This document shows, one piece after another, positions 25,514 through 34,390 of a stretch of 42,912 nt of DNA. The stretch is taken from contig JAAWQR010000023.1 in the NCBI GenBank assembly GCA_022800625.1, positions 1 through 42,912 of the forward strand. Reading direction: 5' to 3'. The position numbers were made by a program, and so were the translations under genes. The notes under the pieces were generated by a model. The model was not told where the DNA came from. It saw nothing but the letters and a program-made list of their open reading frames with translations, and ran no database searches. The stretch's first letter is position 1. Every line of letters starts with the position of its first letter. Origin of the DNA: Clostridiales bacterium (lineage in GTDB: Bacteria; Bacillota; Clostridia; Oscillospirales; CAG-272).

Positions 25514-26812
25514 ATGATACTTCATAAATCATTTGAAATAGGAAAAGAAGGACATTTGACGATAGACGGACTTGATGCGGAGGCTCTTGCATCACGATTC
25601 GGCACTCCGGCAATGTTCATTTCAGAAGACGCTGTCAGAGACATGTGCCGTATGTATCAGGCGGCGTTCAGTAAATATTTCGGCGGAGCTTCAGCTCCCG
25701 TATATGCGGGAAAAGCGCTTTGCTTTAAGAGACTTTATACTGTAATGGCTGAAGAAAATATGCTTGCGGACTGTGTGTCCTCAGGCGAAATCGCAACGGC
25801 AAACGCGGCAGGATTCCCGATGAAGAATGTATTCTTTCACGGTAATAATAAAACAGATTACGATCTCGGGTATGCAGTAGAGCAGGGTGTCGGACACATT
25901 GTTGTTGACGGTGTGGAGGAGCTTCTCTCACTTGACAAAATAGCCGCTGATCACGGAGTATGCCAGAAAATCCTGCTTCGCATAACTCCCGGGATCGATC
26001 CTCATACTCATAAGAAGATAATAACCGGAAATGTTGACTCAAAGTTCGGATCGGCTATTGAGACAGGTGACGCGGAACGTATTGTCCGCCTTGCTCTCTC
26101 TCTTGAAAACGTCTGCCTTGAAGGACTTCACTGTCATGTCGGCTCACAGATATTTGATATTGCGCCATTCCGTGACGCTGCCGATATCATGCTCAGATTT
26201 ATCGCAGATATGAAAGAAAAAGCAGGTCTTAATACGAAAATTTTAAATCTCGGAGGCGGTTTCGGCGTAAGATATACAGAGGACGATCCCGAGATAGATT
26301 ATGCGGAAAACGTCAGACTGCTCGGAGTCGAGATCGATAAGATGTGCGAACAGCTTAACCTTACAAAACCTGACATCCACATGGAACCCGGTCGCTCTAT
26401 CGTAGCTGCCGCAGGCGCAACTCTTTACAGATGCGGTTCTGTTAAGGAGATCAAGGGCTTTAGAAATTATGTTTCAATTGACGGAGGTATGACCGATAAT
26501 CCGCGCTATACGCTTTATCAGTCGCAGTATACGGTGCTTAATGCTTCCAAGGCTGCCGCTCCTGCTGATTTTGAATGCACTCTTGCAGGCCGCTGCTGCG
26601 AAAGCGGAGACTTGCTTGCGGAAAACATAAAGATCGCACGTCCTGAACGCGGGGACATTATTGCTGTTCTCGTAACAGGCGCGTACAATTATTCCATGGC
26701 GTCAAACTATAATAAAGTTGCGCGTCCGCCTATCGTGATGATCTCGGGCGGCAAGCCGTATCTTGCCGTAAGACGCGAGACGGCGGAGGATATGATGGCG
26801 CTTGACGTTTGA
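25514..26812 (+). CDS. lysA: Diaminopimelate decarboxylase
   Basis: A 432-residue PLP enzyme that decarboxylates meso-diaminopimelate to L-lysine, the last step of lysine synthesis. PVYAGKALC holds the PLP-binding lysine; HCHVGSQIFD, NLGGGFGVRY and EPGRSIVA are the other PLP-barrel motifs; GRCCESGD carries the active-site cysteine from the second domain. AAAGGA lies upstream of the ATG. It follows ysxC by about 105 bases; no lysine riboswitch fits in that gap. Confidence 0.95.
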   Translation: MILHKSFEIGKEGHLTIDGLDAEALASRFGTPAMFISEDAVRDMCRMYQAAFSKYFGGASAPVYAGKALCFKRLYTVMAEENMLADCVSSGEIATANAAGFPMKNVFFHGNNKTDYDLGYAVEQGVGHIVVDGVEELLSLDKIAADHGVCQKILLRITPGIDPHTHKKIITGNVDSKFGSAIETGDAERIVRLALSLENVCLEGLHCHVGSQIFDIAPFRDAADIMLRFIADMKEKAGLNTKILNLGGGFGVRYTEDDPEIDYAENVRLLGVEIDKMCEQLNLTKPDIHMEPGRSIVAAAGATLYRCGSVKEIKGFRNYVSIDGGMTDNPRYTLYQSQYTVLNASKAAAPADFECTLAGRCCESGDLLAENIKIARPERGDIIAVLVTGAYNYSMASNYNKVARPPIVMISGGKPYLAVRRETAEDMMALDV

Positions 26813-26850
26813 TATTTTCTTTCTGAATTTATATTTTAAGGAGGGATAAT

Positions 26851-27519
26851 ATGAGTTTATTCGGCATACACCCGACAGTATTACTGATGAGACTTCCTGC
26901 TATGATTATTGCACTCACCGTTCATGAGGTGTCTCACGGGTATATTGCAATGAAGCTCGGCGATCCGACAGCCAGAAATTTCGGAAGGCTGACTTTGAAT
27001 CCGCTGAAGCATATTGATCCTATCGGAGCGATCTCCATGCTTCTGTTCGGCTTCGGCTGGGCGAAGCCTGTCCCGATAAATACAAGATATTTTAAAAAGC
27101 CGCGCCGCGATATGGCATTGTCTGCGCTTGCAGGACCTGTTTCAAATTTCCTTCTTGCCTTTGTCGGACTCTTTCTTTTCCATCTTTCATATTTTTTGTT
27201 CGGTCTTAATCCGATAAATTCGGGATACCTTTTTAACGTGCAGGATGTTTGGATAAATATGCTTGCGGTATTTGTCATGCTTAACATAAGTCTCGGCCTT
27301 TTCAATCTGATTCCCGTACCGCCGCTTGACGGCTCGCGGATATTTCTCACCTTTCTTCCGCCGAAATATTACTTCGGTATAATGAAATACGAGAGATACA
27401 TTATGCTCGGACTCTTTGCTCTGTTGTGGATAGGTATGCTTGACCGACCGCTTGTTTGGATTTCCGAAGGTATTCTTGGCATTATGAATCGCGTAATTAC
27501 ACTGATTCCTATATTCTGA
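26851..27519 (+). CDS. Site-2 protease family (M50) membrane metalloprotease
   Basis: A 222-residue multi-pass membrane protein. HEVSH in ALTVHEVSHGYIA is the zinc HExxH motif in the first core helix, and PVPPLDGSRI provides the third-ligand LDG motif. SALAGPVSNFLLA is the conserved central stretch. AAGGAGG sits just upstream of the ATG. This compact form without a PDZ domain is common in Firmicutes between lysA- and scpA-type genes. Its substrate is unknown. The next gene, scpA, starts one base after its stop codon, so translational coupling is likely. Confidence 0.9.
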   Translation: MSLFGIHPTVLLMRLPAMIIALTVHEVSHGYIAMKLGDPTARNFGRLTLNPLKHIDPIGAISMLLFGFGWAKPVPINTRYFKKPRRDMALSALAGPVSNFLLAFVGLFLFHLSYFLFGLNPINSGYLFNVQDVWINMLAVFVMLNISLGLFNLIPVPPLDGSRIFLTFLPPKYYFGIMKYERYIMLGLFALLWIGMLDRPLVWISEGILGIMNRVITLIPIF

Positions 27520-27520
27520 T

Positions 27521-28333
27521 ATGGAGAATATCAGCTACAAGCTCGATCAGTTTGAAGGTCCTCTCGACCTTTTACTGACCTTGATAGGGAAGAATAAAAT
27601 TGATATAAATGATATACCGATTGCAGAGCTTTGCTCTCAGTATATGGAGTATATAAATGCAGAGGAAAACCGTGATATTGAAATAGCGTCGGAATTTCTG
27701 CTGATGGCAAGCGAGCTGATGCTGATAAAAAGCCGTATGCTTCTGCCGAAGCAGGAGAGCGAGGAAGATCCGCGCGCTTCGCTTGTAGAAGCCGTGCTTG
27801 AATATCAAAGAGCAAAGCTTGCGGCTGCAAAAATGAATTTGCTTTTTGCAACCTACGGTCTCAGAATGGTAAAAGAGCAGGATGAAATTTCAGTCGATAA
27901 AACATTTGTGGCACCGCACGATTCCGAACTTCTCGCGCGTGCGCTCAAACGTGCAATGTCTGAGGTAAAGTTATCTGATGAAAAAGCTAAGGAGCGCTTT
28001 GAACCTTTGGTCAGCCGACCGCAGGTTTCAGTGCTTTCGGTTGCTTCGGTGCTTGTTGATCGTTTGAAACGTGACGGACACATGTATCTTGATGATTATT
28101 TTGTTCATTCAAAAAGCCGTTCGGAGCTTATTGCCAAGTTTATGGCTGTGCTGGAAATGCTTCGGTCAGGATTTGTCGATATATCCGACGATGACCTTGA
28201 AGCCGAAGAAGGCGTTGTTTTTGCGGACTCGCATATAAATTTGACGCTTGCAGAAAATTTTGACGAAGAACGAATGAATTCAATGTTTGAAGGCGAAATT
28301 GAAGATTCTGTGCTTGTCCAGAAAAACAGTTGA
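27521..28333 (+). CDS. scpA: Segregation and condensation protein A
   Basis: A 270-residue kleisin of the SMC-ScpAB condensin. The start YKLDQFEGPLDLLLTLIGKNKIDI and PIAELCSQYMEYI are family hallmarks; the C-terminal winged helix binds the SMC head. The start codon directly follows the M50 stop codon and has no strong ribosome binding site of its own. It forms an operon with scpB and drives chromosome compaction and segregation. Confidence 0.95.
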   Translation: MENISYKLDQFEGPLDLLLTLIGKNKIDINDIPIAELCSQYMEYINAEENRDIEIASEFLLMASELMLIKSRMLLPKQESEEDPRASLVEAVLEYQRAKLAAAKMNLLFATYGLRMVKEQDEISVDKTFVAPHDSELLARALKRAMSEVKLSDEKAKERFEPLVSRPQVSVLSVASVLVDRLKRDGHMYLDDYFVHSKSRSELIAKFMAVLEMLRSGFVDISDDDLEAEEGVVFADSHINLTLAENFDEERMNSMFEGEIEDSVLVQKNS

Positions 28334-28347
28334 ACTGAGGAGGAAGT

Positions 28348-29043
28348 ATGTCAGATATTGATATCGAAAAAGACCTCTCGCCTGAAAGAAACGATATGGA
28401 AAACGCTTCCTCACCAGTAAAGTGTATGACTGAAGAGGAAGAAGACCTGTCAAAAAACACAAAAAAATGCGAGAGAATAATTGAATCGGTGCTTTTTGCG
28501 GCAGGTCATCCTGTGGAATATTCGCGTCTTGCCGACGCTATGAATATTTCGCTGTCGCTTTGCAAAAAAATAATCAGTGACTACTCTGAAAAATACAATG
28601 CGGACGGAGAGCTTCAGCGCGGTATTATGATGGTCATGTTTCCCGATTCATGCCAAATATGTACACGTGAGGAATACGGTTCTTATATAAGACATGCTCT
28701 CGGAATAAGAAGAGGCGGGAACCTCTCTAATTCTTCGCTTGAGGTGCTCGCTATTGTTGCTTATAATCAGCCTGTTACCAGAGCATATATCGATACCGTG
28801 AGAGGTGTTGATTCAAGCTATGCCGTATCTTCAATGTGTGACAAAAAGCTTATTGAGCCGTGCGGAAGGCTTGATGTTCCGGGAAGACCTATGCTTTATA
28901 GGACTACAGACAATTTTTTAAGAGTTTTCGGACTTAATTCCGTATCGGAGCTTCCCGAGATAGAAGTGGGGGACGGAGATACTGTTCGCGCGGGAGACGG
29001 AGAATCGGAGCAGCTGACAATTACCGATTCAGAGGAAGCTTGA
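28348..29043 (+). CDS. scpB: Segregation and condensation protein B
   Basis: A 231-residue partner of ScpA. CERIIESVLFAAGHPVEYSRLADA opens the first winged helix; SLEVLAIVAYNQPVTRAYID and VDSSYAVSSMCDKKLIEPCGR belong to the second. An acidic N-terminal extension of about 40 residues and an acidic tail are extra to the core. AGGAGG precedes the ATG, 14 bases after scpA. Confidence 0.95.
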   Translation: MSDIDIEKDLSPERNDMENASSPVKCMTEEEEDLSKNTKKCERIIESVLFAAGHPVEYSRLADAMNISLSLCKKIISDYSEKYNADGELQRGIMMVMFPDSCQICTREEYGSYIRHALGIRRGGNLSNSSLEVLAIVAYNQPVTRAYIDTVRGVDSSYAVSSMCDKKLIEPCGRLDVPGRPMLYRTTDNFLRVFGLNSVSELPEIEVGDGDTVRAGDGESEQLTITDSEEA

Positions 29044-29169
29044 AATAAAGTACGCGGAGCGGGGATTTCAGTTGTTTTCAGACGCGGTTTTATCCATCTT
29101 TCAAAAAGTGTACGGGCACATTTCGCTTACGGCTGAACCAACGAAATTCTGAGAAAGGCATGGTTAGGC

Positions 29170-29781
29170 ATGAAAGTATTTCTTATCATTTTAGCCGTTA
29201 TTTTGCTTCTTTTCCTCCTTTTCATGTTTTTAAAGGTGAAGCTGAGAATTCTTTCAAGCGATAGTGTACGTGTAAAAGCGGGCGTCGGTCCCTTTATGCT
29301 TACGGTATATCCCGAAAGAAATAAAAAGATAAAGCTTTCGGATTTTACTGCAAAAAAATATGAACGCCTTACGAAGCCAAGAAAAGAAAAAAATTCCGAA
29401 ACAAATGAGACGTCGTCCGAGAAAAAAAATAAATTTTCCGATACACTTGATTTGGTAAAAGAGATAATCAAAAAGGCGAATGAATATACAGATAAGATTG
29501 AAACGAAAATAACACGTCTTAATGTCACGGTAGGTGGTGAAGATTCAGCATCTGCTGCAATAAAATACGGATTTGTATCTCAGGGCGTCACATATATGAT
29601 CGAGCTTCTTGACTGCAAAACCAAGCTCTCTTCTCATTCAAAAAAAACAGTATCGGTAGTATGCGATTATATGACAGATGATATTTCCGTTGATGCAGAT
29701 ATCGTCGTAAAAATCAGAATCAGGCATTTGCTTCGCGCTGTGACTTCTTTTTTAACAGACAGACTTACTTTTAGAAAATAA
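29170..29781 (+). CDS. DUF2953 domain membrane protein
   Basis: A 203-residue protein. The N-terminus is a single hydrophobic helix (MKVFLIILAVILLLFLLFMF) followed by a short beta-rich part, a Lys/Glu-rich linker (residues about 55-100), and a C-terminal region (YGFVSQGVTYMIELL) typical of DUF2953. The gene usually lies between scpB and ytfJ in Clostridia, as here, and the family is linked by context to sporulation. Function is not established. Confidence 0.82.
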   Translation: MKVFLIILAVILLLFLLFMFLKVKLRILSSDSVRVKAGVGPFMLTVYPERNKKIKLSDFTAKKYERLTKPRKEKNSETNETSSEKKNKFSDTLDLVKEIIKKANEYTDKIETKITRLNVTVGGEDSASAAIKYGFVSQGVTYMIELLDCKTKLSSHSKKTVSVVCDYMTDDISVDADIVVKIRIRHLLRAVTSFLTDRLTFRK

Positions 29782-29830
29782 TGCTGTTTGTTCAGCTGAA
29801 AATCAATATAACGAAAGGCAGGATATAATA

Positions 29831-30241
29831 ATGTCAGAAAATAAGCAGAGTGAGATCATAAGAACTTCACTTGACAGCATCAAAACCATACTTGACGCAA
29901 ATACAGTTGTAGGAGAGCCGATTGTTACACCCTCGGGCACAACGCTTATACCTATTTCCAAAATAACGGTCGGATATGCGTCGGGCGGTCTTGATTATCT
30001 GAAAAAAGACACGCCTGTGCAGAACGGTAAGCCTGTATATAACAATTTCGGAGGCGGAGGAGGAACGGGACTGACCGTTTCGCCCGTAGCGTTTATAACA
30101 ATCGACGCAGATGGCAAAACAGATATACTTAACATAAATGCGCCGGTGACAGCAGAGGATACGGTATCGCGTGTTATTTCTTTGATAGAAAACTCACCGT
30201 CTCTTGTTGAAAAATTAAAGGCAGCCTTTTCAAAAAAGTAA
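29831..30241 (+). CDS. ytfJ: Sporulation protein YtfJ (GerW family)
   Basis: A 136-residue protein. SLDSIKTILDANTVVGEPI and PSGTTLIPISKITVGYASGG are diagnostic for the YtfJ/GerW family, named for a role in spore germination in Bacillus; a Gly-rich GGGGGTGL loop and a C-terminal helix complete it. GAAAGGCAGG lies upstream of the ATG. It sits between the DUF2953 and D,D-carboxypeptidase genes. Confidence 0.92.
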   Translation: MSENKQSEIIRTSLDSIKTILDANTVVGEPIVTPSGTTLIPISKITVGYASGGLDYLKKDTPVQNGKPVYNNFGGGGGTGLTVSPVAFITIDADGKTDILNINAPVTAEDTVSRVISLIENSPSLVEKLKAAFSKK

Positions 30242-30403
30242 ATTTAATGCCGCATTAACCTGTATTTAAGCATATTACGCGCAGTATATGATCTAAATGT
30301 ACAACGGATACTATTTTCGTGAGCTGGAGTCAGCAGGACTGCAGTATGAATTCTGCTCCGCAGAACAAGAGCGGAGTATGCTTTCGGAAAGGTATCCGTA
30401 TAA

Positions 30404-31555
30404 ATGAAAAAAACAAAAGCTAAAATAACACGCTGTTTTGCCGCTATCTTCGCTGTATCGGCAATGCTGCAAATGCCGATTTTTGTTTCGGCGGAGGAAA
30501 AAACGGGGAGCGCTCCGACCGTTTCCGCAAAAAGCGCAGTTTTGATAGAAGCTGACAGCACTCAGGCGGTTTTTGAAAAGAACGCAGATGAGAGACTGCC
30601 CATGGCAAGTACGACCAAAATTATGACTGCCATTGTAGCGCTTGAAAATTCAGATCTCGACAGCACGGTTGAAGTAGCTCCGCAGGCTGCGGGAGTAGAA
30701 GGCTCGTCCATATATTTAAAGGCGAGCGAGCAGATTTTAATGAGCGATCTTGTGTATGCCTTAATGCTTGAGAGTGCAAACGATGCCGCTGCGGCAATAG
30801 CCTGCGAGGTTTCGGGAAGTATTGAAGAATTTGCGTCTCTTATGAACAAAACGGCGGCAAAAATAGGTCTTGAAAACACCCATTTTATGAATCCGCACGG
30901 ACTTGACGATCCTGAGCATTATACGACCGCAAGAGATCTTGCATGTCTGGCATCTTATGCGCTGAAAAATCCCGAGTTCCGTAAAATAGTATCGACCTAT
31001 AAAAAAACGATACCAATGGGCGGTGATGAAGGAACAAGGCTGCTTCTGAATCATAACAAACTTTTGAAGCTGTATGACAGTGCGTTCGGGGTAAAAACGG
31101 GATTTACCAAAAAGAGCGGCAGATGCCTTGTGTCGGCGGCTGAGCGCGACGGAGTTACAATGATAGCGGTTACGCTCAATGCTCCCGATGACTGGAACGA
31201 CCATATTTCTATGCTTGATTTCGGATTTGAAAAGTATGAAAGAGTATCTCTTGCAGAGGAAGGAGAAGTATTCACCGAATTGCCTTGTATAGGCGGGGAA
31301 ACTTCTTCAGTAAGATGTTCAAACCGTGATAAGCTTGAAATGTCTTTGCCGCGTGATACCCGTGTTGTTACGAGAATTGAGGCCGACAGATATTTTCCGG
31401 CGCCCGTGAAGAGCGGTGATGCCTTAGCACGTGCCGTTTTTTATGTTGACGGCTGTGAGATTGCATCACTTCCTCTTTATGCTGAAAATGATGTGGCTGA
31501 AAGTACAAAGAAGCTCGGATTTTTTGAGAAGATAATGATTTTCCTCGGAAGATAG
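30404..31555 (+). CDS. D-alanyl-D-alanine carboxypeptidase (S11, PBP5/DacF type)
   Basis: A 383-residue exported penicillin-binding enzyme that trims the terminal D-Ala from peptidoglycan stem peptides. A signal peptide (MKKTKAK, hydrophobic core, VSAEE) precedes the S11 domain. Active-site motifs are in order: S69-T-T-K72, S124-A-N126 and K231-T-G233. A C-terminal beta domain (about 280-360) and a hydrophobic/amphipathic end (LGFFEKIMIFLGR) suggest membrane association. Next to ytfJ, this may be the sporulation paralogue DacF, but the family alone does not prove it. Confidence 0.92.
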   Translation: MKKTKAKITRCFAAIFAVSAMLQMPIFVSAEEKTGSAPTVSAKSAVLIEADSTQAVFEKNADERLPMASTTKIMTAIVALENSDLDSTVEVAPQAAGVEGSSIYLKASEQILMSDLVYALMLESANDAAAAIACEVSGSIEEFASLMNKTAAKIGLENTHFMNPHGLDDPEHYTTARDLACLASYALKNPEFRKIVSTYKKTIPMGGDEGTRLLLNHNKLLKLYDSAFGVKTGFTKKSGRCLVSAAERDGVTMIAVTLNAPDDWNDHISMLDFGFEKYERVSLAEEGEVFTELPCIGGETSSVRCSNRDKLEMSLPRDTRVVTRIEADRYFPAPVKSGDALARAVFYVDGCEIASLPLYAENDVAESTKKLGFFEKIMIFLGR

Positions 31556-31579
31556 AGTCAAAGAAAGGTCAGAAGATCT

Positions 31580-32317
31580 ATGGCAGAAGTGAGATTACAA
31601 AAATTTTTTACCGACTGCGGTGTTATGTCGCGCCGTACTGCGGAACGTGAAATAGCATGCGGAAAAGTTAAAGTAAATGGAATAACAGCGCATATAGGAT
31701 GTAAAATTGATCCTGCCATTGATACAGTGGAATACGGCGGACGTGTGATCGGAAATAAAAGCGGCGGGGAAAAGCGCCGCTGTACATATATTTTGCTCAA
31801 CAAGCCTGTCGGATATGTTTGTACAATGTCTGATGAAGAGGGAAGACTGACTGTACGGGATTTAGTTAAATCGCTTCACAGACGAGTATATCCGGTAGGT
31901 AGGCTTGATATGTATTCCGAGGGACTTATTATAATGACCGATGACGGTGAGTTAACAAACAAACTCACTCATCCGTCTCATGGACTGACCAAAACTTATG
32001 TTGCTGAAATTCCGTCGATTATTACAGATGAAGATGCTGTGCGGCTTGCCGAGCCTTTTGAAATCGACGGATATATGATCCGACGTCCCGATGTGCGGGT
32101 AATCTCGGTTACAGGTGCAAAAAATCCTCTTTCAAAAGTGGAGTTTGTGCTGGCAGAAGGCAGAAACAGGCAGATCAGACGCATGTGTGAGCGAGCAGGA
32201 TATAAGATCACGAGACTGACACGAATAAAGATAGGCGAGCTCATCGATACGGAACTTCCGCTCGGTCATTGGAGATTTTTGAGCAAGGAAGAAGTAGAGT
32301 ATCTAAAAAATATTTGA
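31580..32317 (+). CDS. rluB: Ribosomal large-subunit pseudouridine synthase, RluB type
   Basis: A 245-residue enzyme that isomerises a uridine in 23S rRNA. The N-terminal S4 RNA-binding domain (LQKFFTDCGVMSRRTAEREI) is followed by the catalytic domain with YPVGRLDMYSEGL (Asp110, the nucleophile) and RNRQIRRMCE. It is 24 bases after the carboxypeptidase gene. RsuA is a close alternative, but the sequence and the scpAB neighbourhood favour RluB. Confidence 0.92.
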   Translation: MAEVRLQKFFTDCGVMSRRTAEREIACGKVKVNGITAHIGCKIDPAIDTVEYGGRVIGNKSGGEKRRCTYILLNKPVGYVCTMSDEEGRLTVRDLVKSLHRRVYPVGRLDMYSEGLIIMTDDGELTNKLTHPSHGLTKTYVAEIPSIITDEDAVRLAEPFEIDGYMIRRPDVRVISVTGAKNPLSKVEFVLAEGRNRQIRRMCERAGYKITRLTRIKIGELIDTELPLGHWRFLSKEEVEYLKNI

Positions 32318-32372
32318 GCTTCGGTGATAAATATAATCTAATTTGTAAATCTTGTAAAACGGAGACAAAATT

Positions 32373-32789
32373 ATGCTTGCAGTAAAACCGGTACATGATG
32401 AGTCGCTTTGCGCAGAATTATGCGCTCTCTGCAACGTGCTGCATAAAGACGGCTCGTTCATGTATTTTGCCGCCGATGTTGACGCGTCGTCAATTCATAT
32501 CAATCATATAATCGGTATATGTCTTTTCCGAATGAAAGACGGTAAAAACGAAATTGAAGTATTAAAAGCAGCACCCGGAATATCTGACGATGACGCTCTC
32601 ATCATTATGGCTCGTACCGTAATGAATTTTATGTACCGCTGTGAAGCGGAAAGAGTTGTTTTATTACGCGGCGGTGTTTCCGAGAATCTTATAGATAAGC
32701 TCGGATTTTCCGAAGACAGTGACGGTGTGCTGTCGATCGATCTTAAAAAATTTTATATATCTCCTTGCAAATATACCGAAAAACAGTAA
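32373..32789 (+). CDS. Hypothetical small protein, possibly GNAT-like
   Basis: A 138-residue acidic protein with no motif I can place firmly. The order of strands and helices (IIGICLFRMKDGKNEIEVLKAA, then a helix, then a beta pair ending near LGF) resembles a reduced GNAT fold, but the acetyl-CoA-binding R/Q-x-x-G-x-G/A loop is missing (the place reads PGISDDDA). It ends 10 bases from the convergent ppk2 stop codon. Coding potential is good; function unknown. Confidence 0.6.
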   Translation: MLAVKPVHDESLCAELCALCNVLHKDGSFMYFAADVDASSIHINHIIGICLFRMKDGKNEIEVLKAAPGISDDDALIIMARTVMNFMYRCEAERVVLLRGGVSENLIDKLGFSEDSDGVLSIDLKKFYISPCKYTEKQ

Positions 32790-32799
32790 TTGCTATTGC

Positions 32800-33504
32800 T
32801 TATTTAGCGGAATCTATCAGTTCGATTATTTTTTGGAGTACCGTGATTCTTGAAAATACTTTATCATTTGACGGAACTACATGCCATCTTGCATAGGGTG
32901 AATCGGTTTTTAAAAGCATCTCATCTATAGCTTTTTCATATTCGCCTCGTTTAGCTCTGTTTCGCCAGTCATCAGGAGTTATTTTATATCTTTTTTCAGG
33001 AGTTGCGGCGCGTCTGACAAACCGTTCAAGCTGTACTTCCTCGGAAATATCAAGCCAGAATTTTATAAGAAGTGCGCCGTTGTCAGTGAGAAATCTTTCA
33101 AATTCCGAGATTTCTCTGTATGCTCTCTGCCACTCTGTTTCAGTGCACAGCCTTTCTATGCGCTCCACCATAACTCTTCCGTACCAACTTCTGTCAAATA
33201 CGGCGACATTTCCTGAAGGCGGGATACTATCCCAGAATCTTTTCAGATAATTGAAGCTTTTTTCTTCTGCGCTCGGGGCAGCTGTGTGAACGATTCTGAA
33301 CGTATCCTTTTCCATGTGTTTTGTAATTTTTTCTGCACAACCGCTTTTTCCCGAAGCGTCCCAGCCCTCAAGCACGACTATAAGAGATTTTTCAGAATCT
33401 GCAAGTAACTTTGATTTTTTTCCGAGCGTTAATGAGAGACTGCGTACCTCTTCTCGCGTTCCCGGTGTATAGCTGTTAATATTTTCCGATGTTTCAGTTT
33501 TCAC
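32800..33504 (-). CDS. ppk2: Polyphosphate kinase 2 family protein
   Basis: A 234-residue single-domain P-loop kinase. EGWDASGKSG is the family Walker A, FDRSWYGRV the Walker B/catalytic region, and RRAATPEKRYKITPDDWRNR lies in the lid. PPK2 enzymes move phosphate between polyphosphate and nucleotides; single-domain forms usually phosphorylate nucleoside mono- or diphosphates at the expense of polyphosphate. The start is GTG at 33502-33504 with AGGAGG well placed. It is divergent from the next gene. Confidence 0.88.
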   Translation of the reverse strand: MKTETSENINSYTPGTREEVRSLSLTLGKKSKLLADSEKSLIVVLEGWDASGKSGCAEKITKHMEKDTFRIVHTAAPSAEEKSFNYLKRFWDSIPPSGNVAVFDRSWYGRVMVERIERLCTETEWQRAYREISEFERFLTDNGALLIKFWLDISEEVQLERFVRRAATPEKRYKITPDDWRNRAKRGEYEKAIDEMLLKTDSPYARWHVVPSNDKVFSRITVLQKIIELIDSAK

Positions 33505-33627
33505 GCTGTCCTCCTGATGCTTTTAATTATTTAATCATATTATTTCCTCGTATCTTATGTAAAATTCGTATATGTGAGTTTTTACTCAAAATTTCGTAAA
33601 TAAAAAATATTTTAAGGATGTGAAATT

Positions 33628-34353
33628 ATGCTTAACTTTGAAAATCCATCGCTTGAGAACTTTTCTCTTAGCGCTTACGGTATGATAGCCGTTCCGCTGA
33701 ATATTCACACAGATGCAGACGGGCAAGATCTTACTATTACTTCATATAAGATAGCTGAAAAAATTTCGCAGGAATTTATAGATAAGTTTTCCAAAGAGCC
33801 TTATTCTGCGGAAGCTGTAGAGTTTTTAAGACACAAGCTCTCTCAATTGATGGATTCATATTTCTACAAGGCTTCTGAAGACAATCTTGAGATAATTCTT
33901 GAGTTCTCTTCATCAAAAGCAGATGTGAAAGCGTCAGATGAGGTTGCTTTGTTTAAGACAGCTGATGAAATAAATTCGTTTGAAGAGAAAAAAACATGGT
34001 CGCTGGAAATCAACGATGACGATGAAGCTGACGTTATATTCGGAGTTGTAAAAGACGGTCATCTTGTGTCATACGCGACTATAAATGATTTCCGTGAGAA
34101 TAATGATATCGAAATCACAACATATACAGATGAAAATTACAGAAATCACGGCTACGGAACATCGTGTGTCTCAGCGCTGACGGGATATTTGCTTGAAAAC
34201 TGCGGTTTTGAGAGGGTTTTGTATAAATGCAGGGAAGACAACACCGCTTCCGTTAAGACTGCTCTTGCCGCAGGATATTCTTTGATCGGTAAGTCATTGC
34301 CGTCTGTTTTCTTCAGATCTGAAGCGATTGACACAGCAAATTCGGAGCACTGA
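33628..34353 (+). CDS. GNAT family acetyltransferase with N-terminal extension
   Basis: A 241-residue protein. The C-terminal half has the acetyltransferase fold: YRNHGYGTSCVSALTGYLLE matches the acetyl-CoA loop (Arg/Gln-x-x-Gly-x-Gly), and YKCREDNTASVKTALAAGY is the usual end of the domain. The first about 115 residues are an unassigned acidic helical region. TAAGGATG precedes the ATG. Substrate unknown. Confidence 0.78.
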   Translation: MLNFENPSLENFSLSAYGMIAVPLNIHTDADGQDLTITSYKIAEKISQEFIDKFSKEPYSAEAVEFLRHKLSQLMDSYFYKASEDNLEIILEFSSSKADVKASDEVALFKTADEINSFEEKKTWSLEINDDDEADVIFGVVKDGHLVSYATINDFRENNDIEITTYTDENYRNHGYGTSCVSALTGYLLENCGFERVLYKCREDNTASVKTALAAGYSLIGKSLPSVFFRSEAIDTANSEH

Positions 34354-34390
34354 TAAGATATAAATTTTAAGGCAGGGTTAGGTGATTTAA

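Noticed and set aside
30241-30403. Gap before the D,D-carboxypeptidase as a possible sporulation promoter
   Set aside because: GCATA-like and TATATG-like words occur, but spacing and -10 match no sporulation sigma consensus well enough to call.
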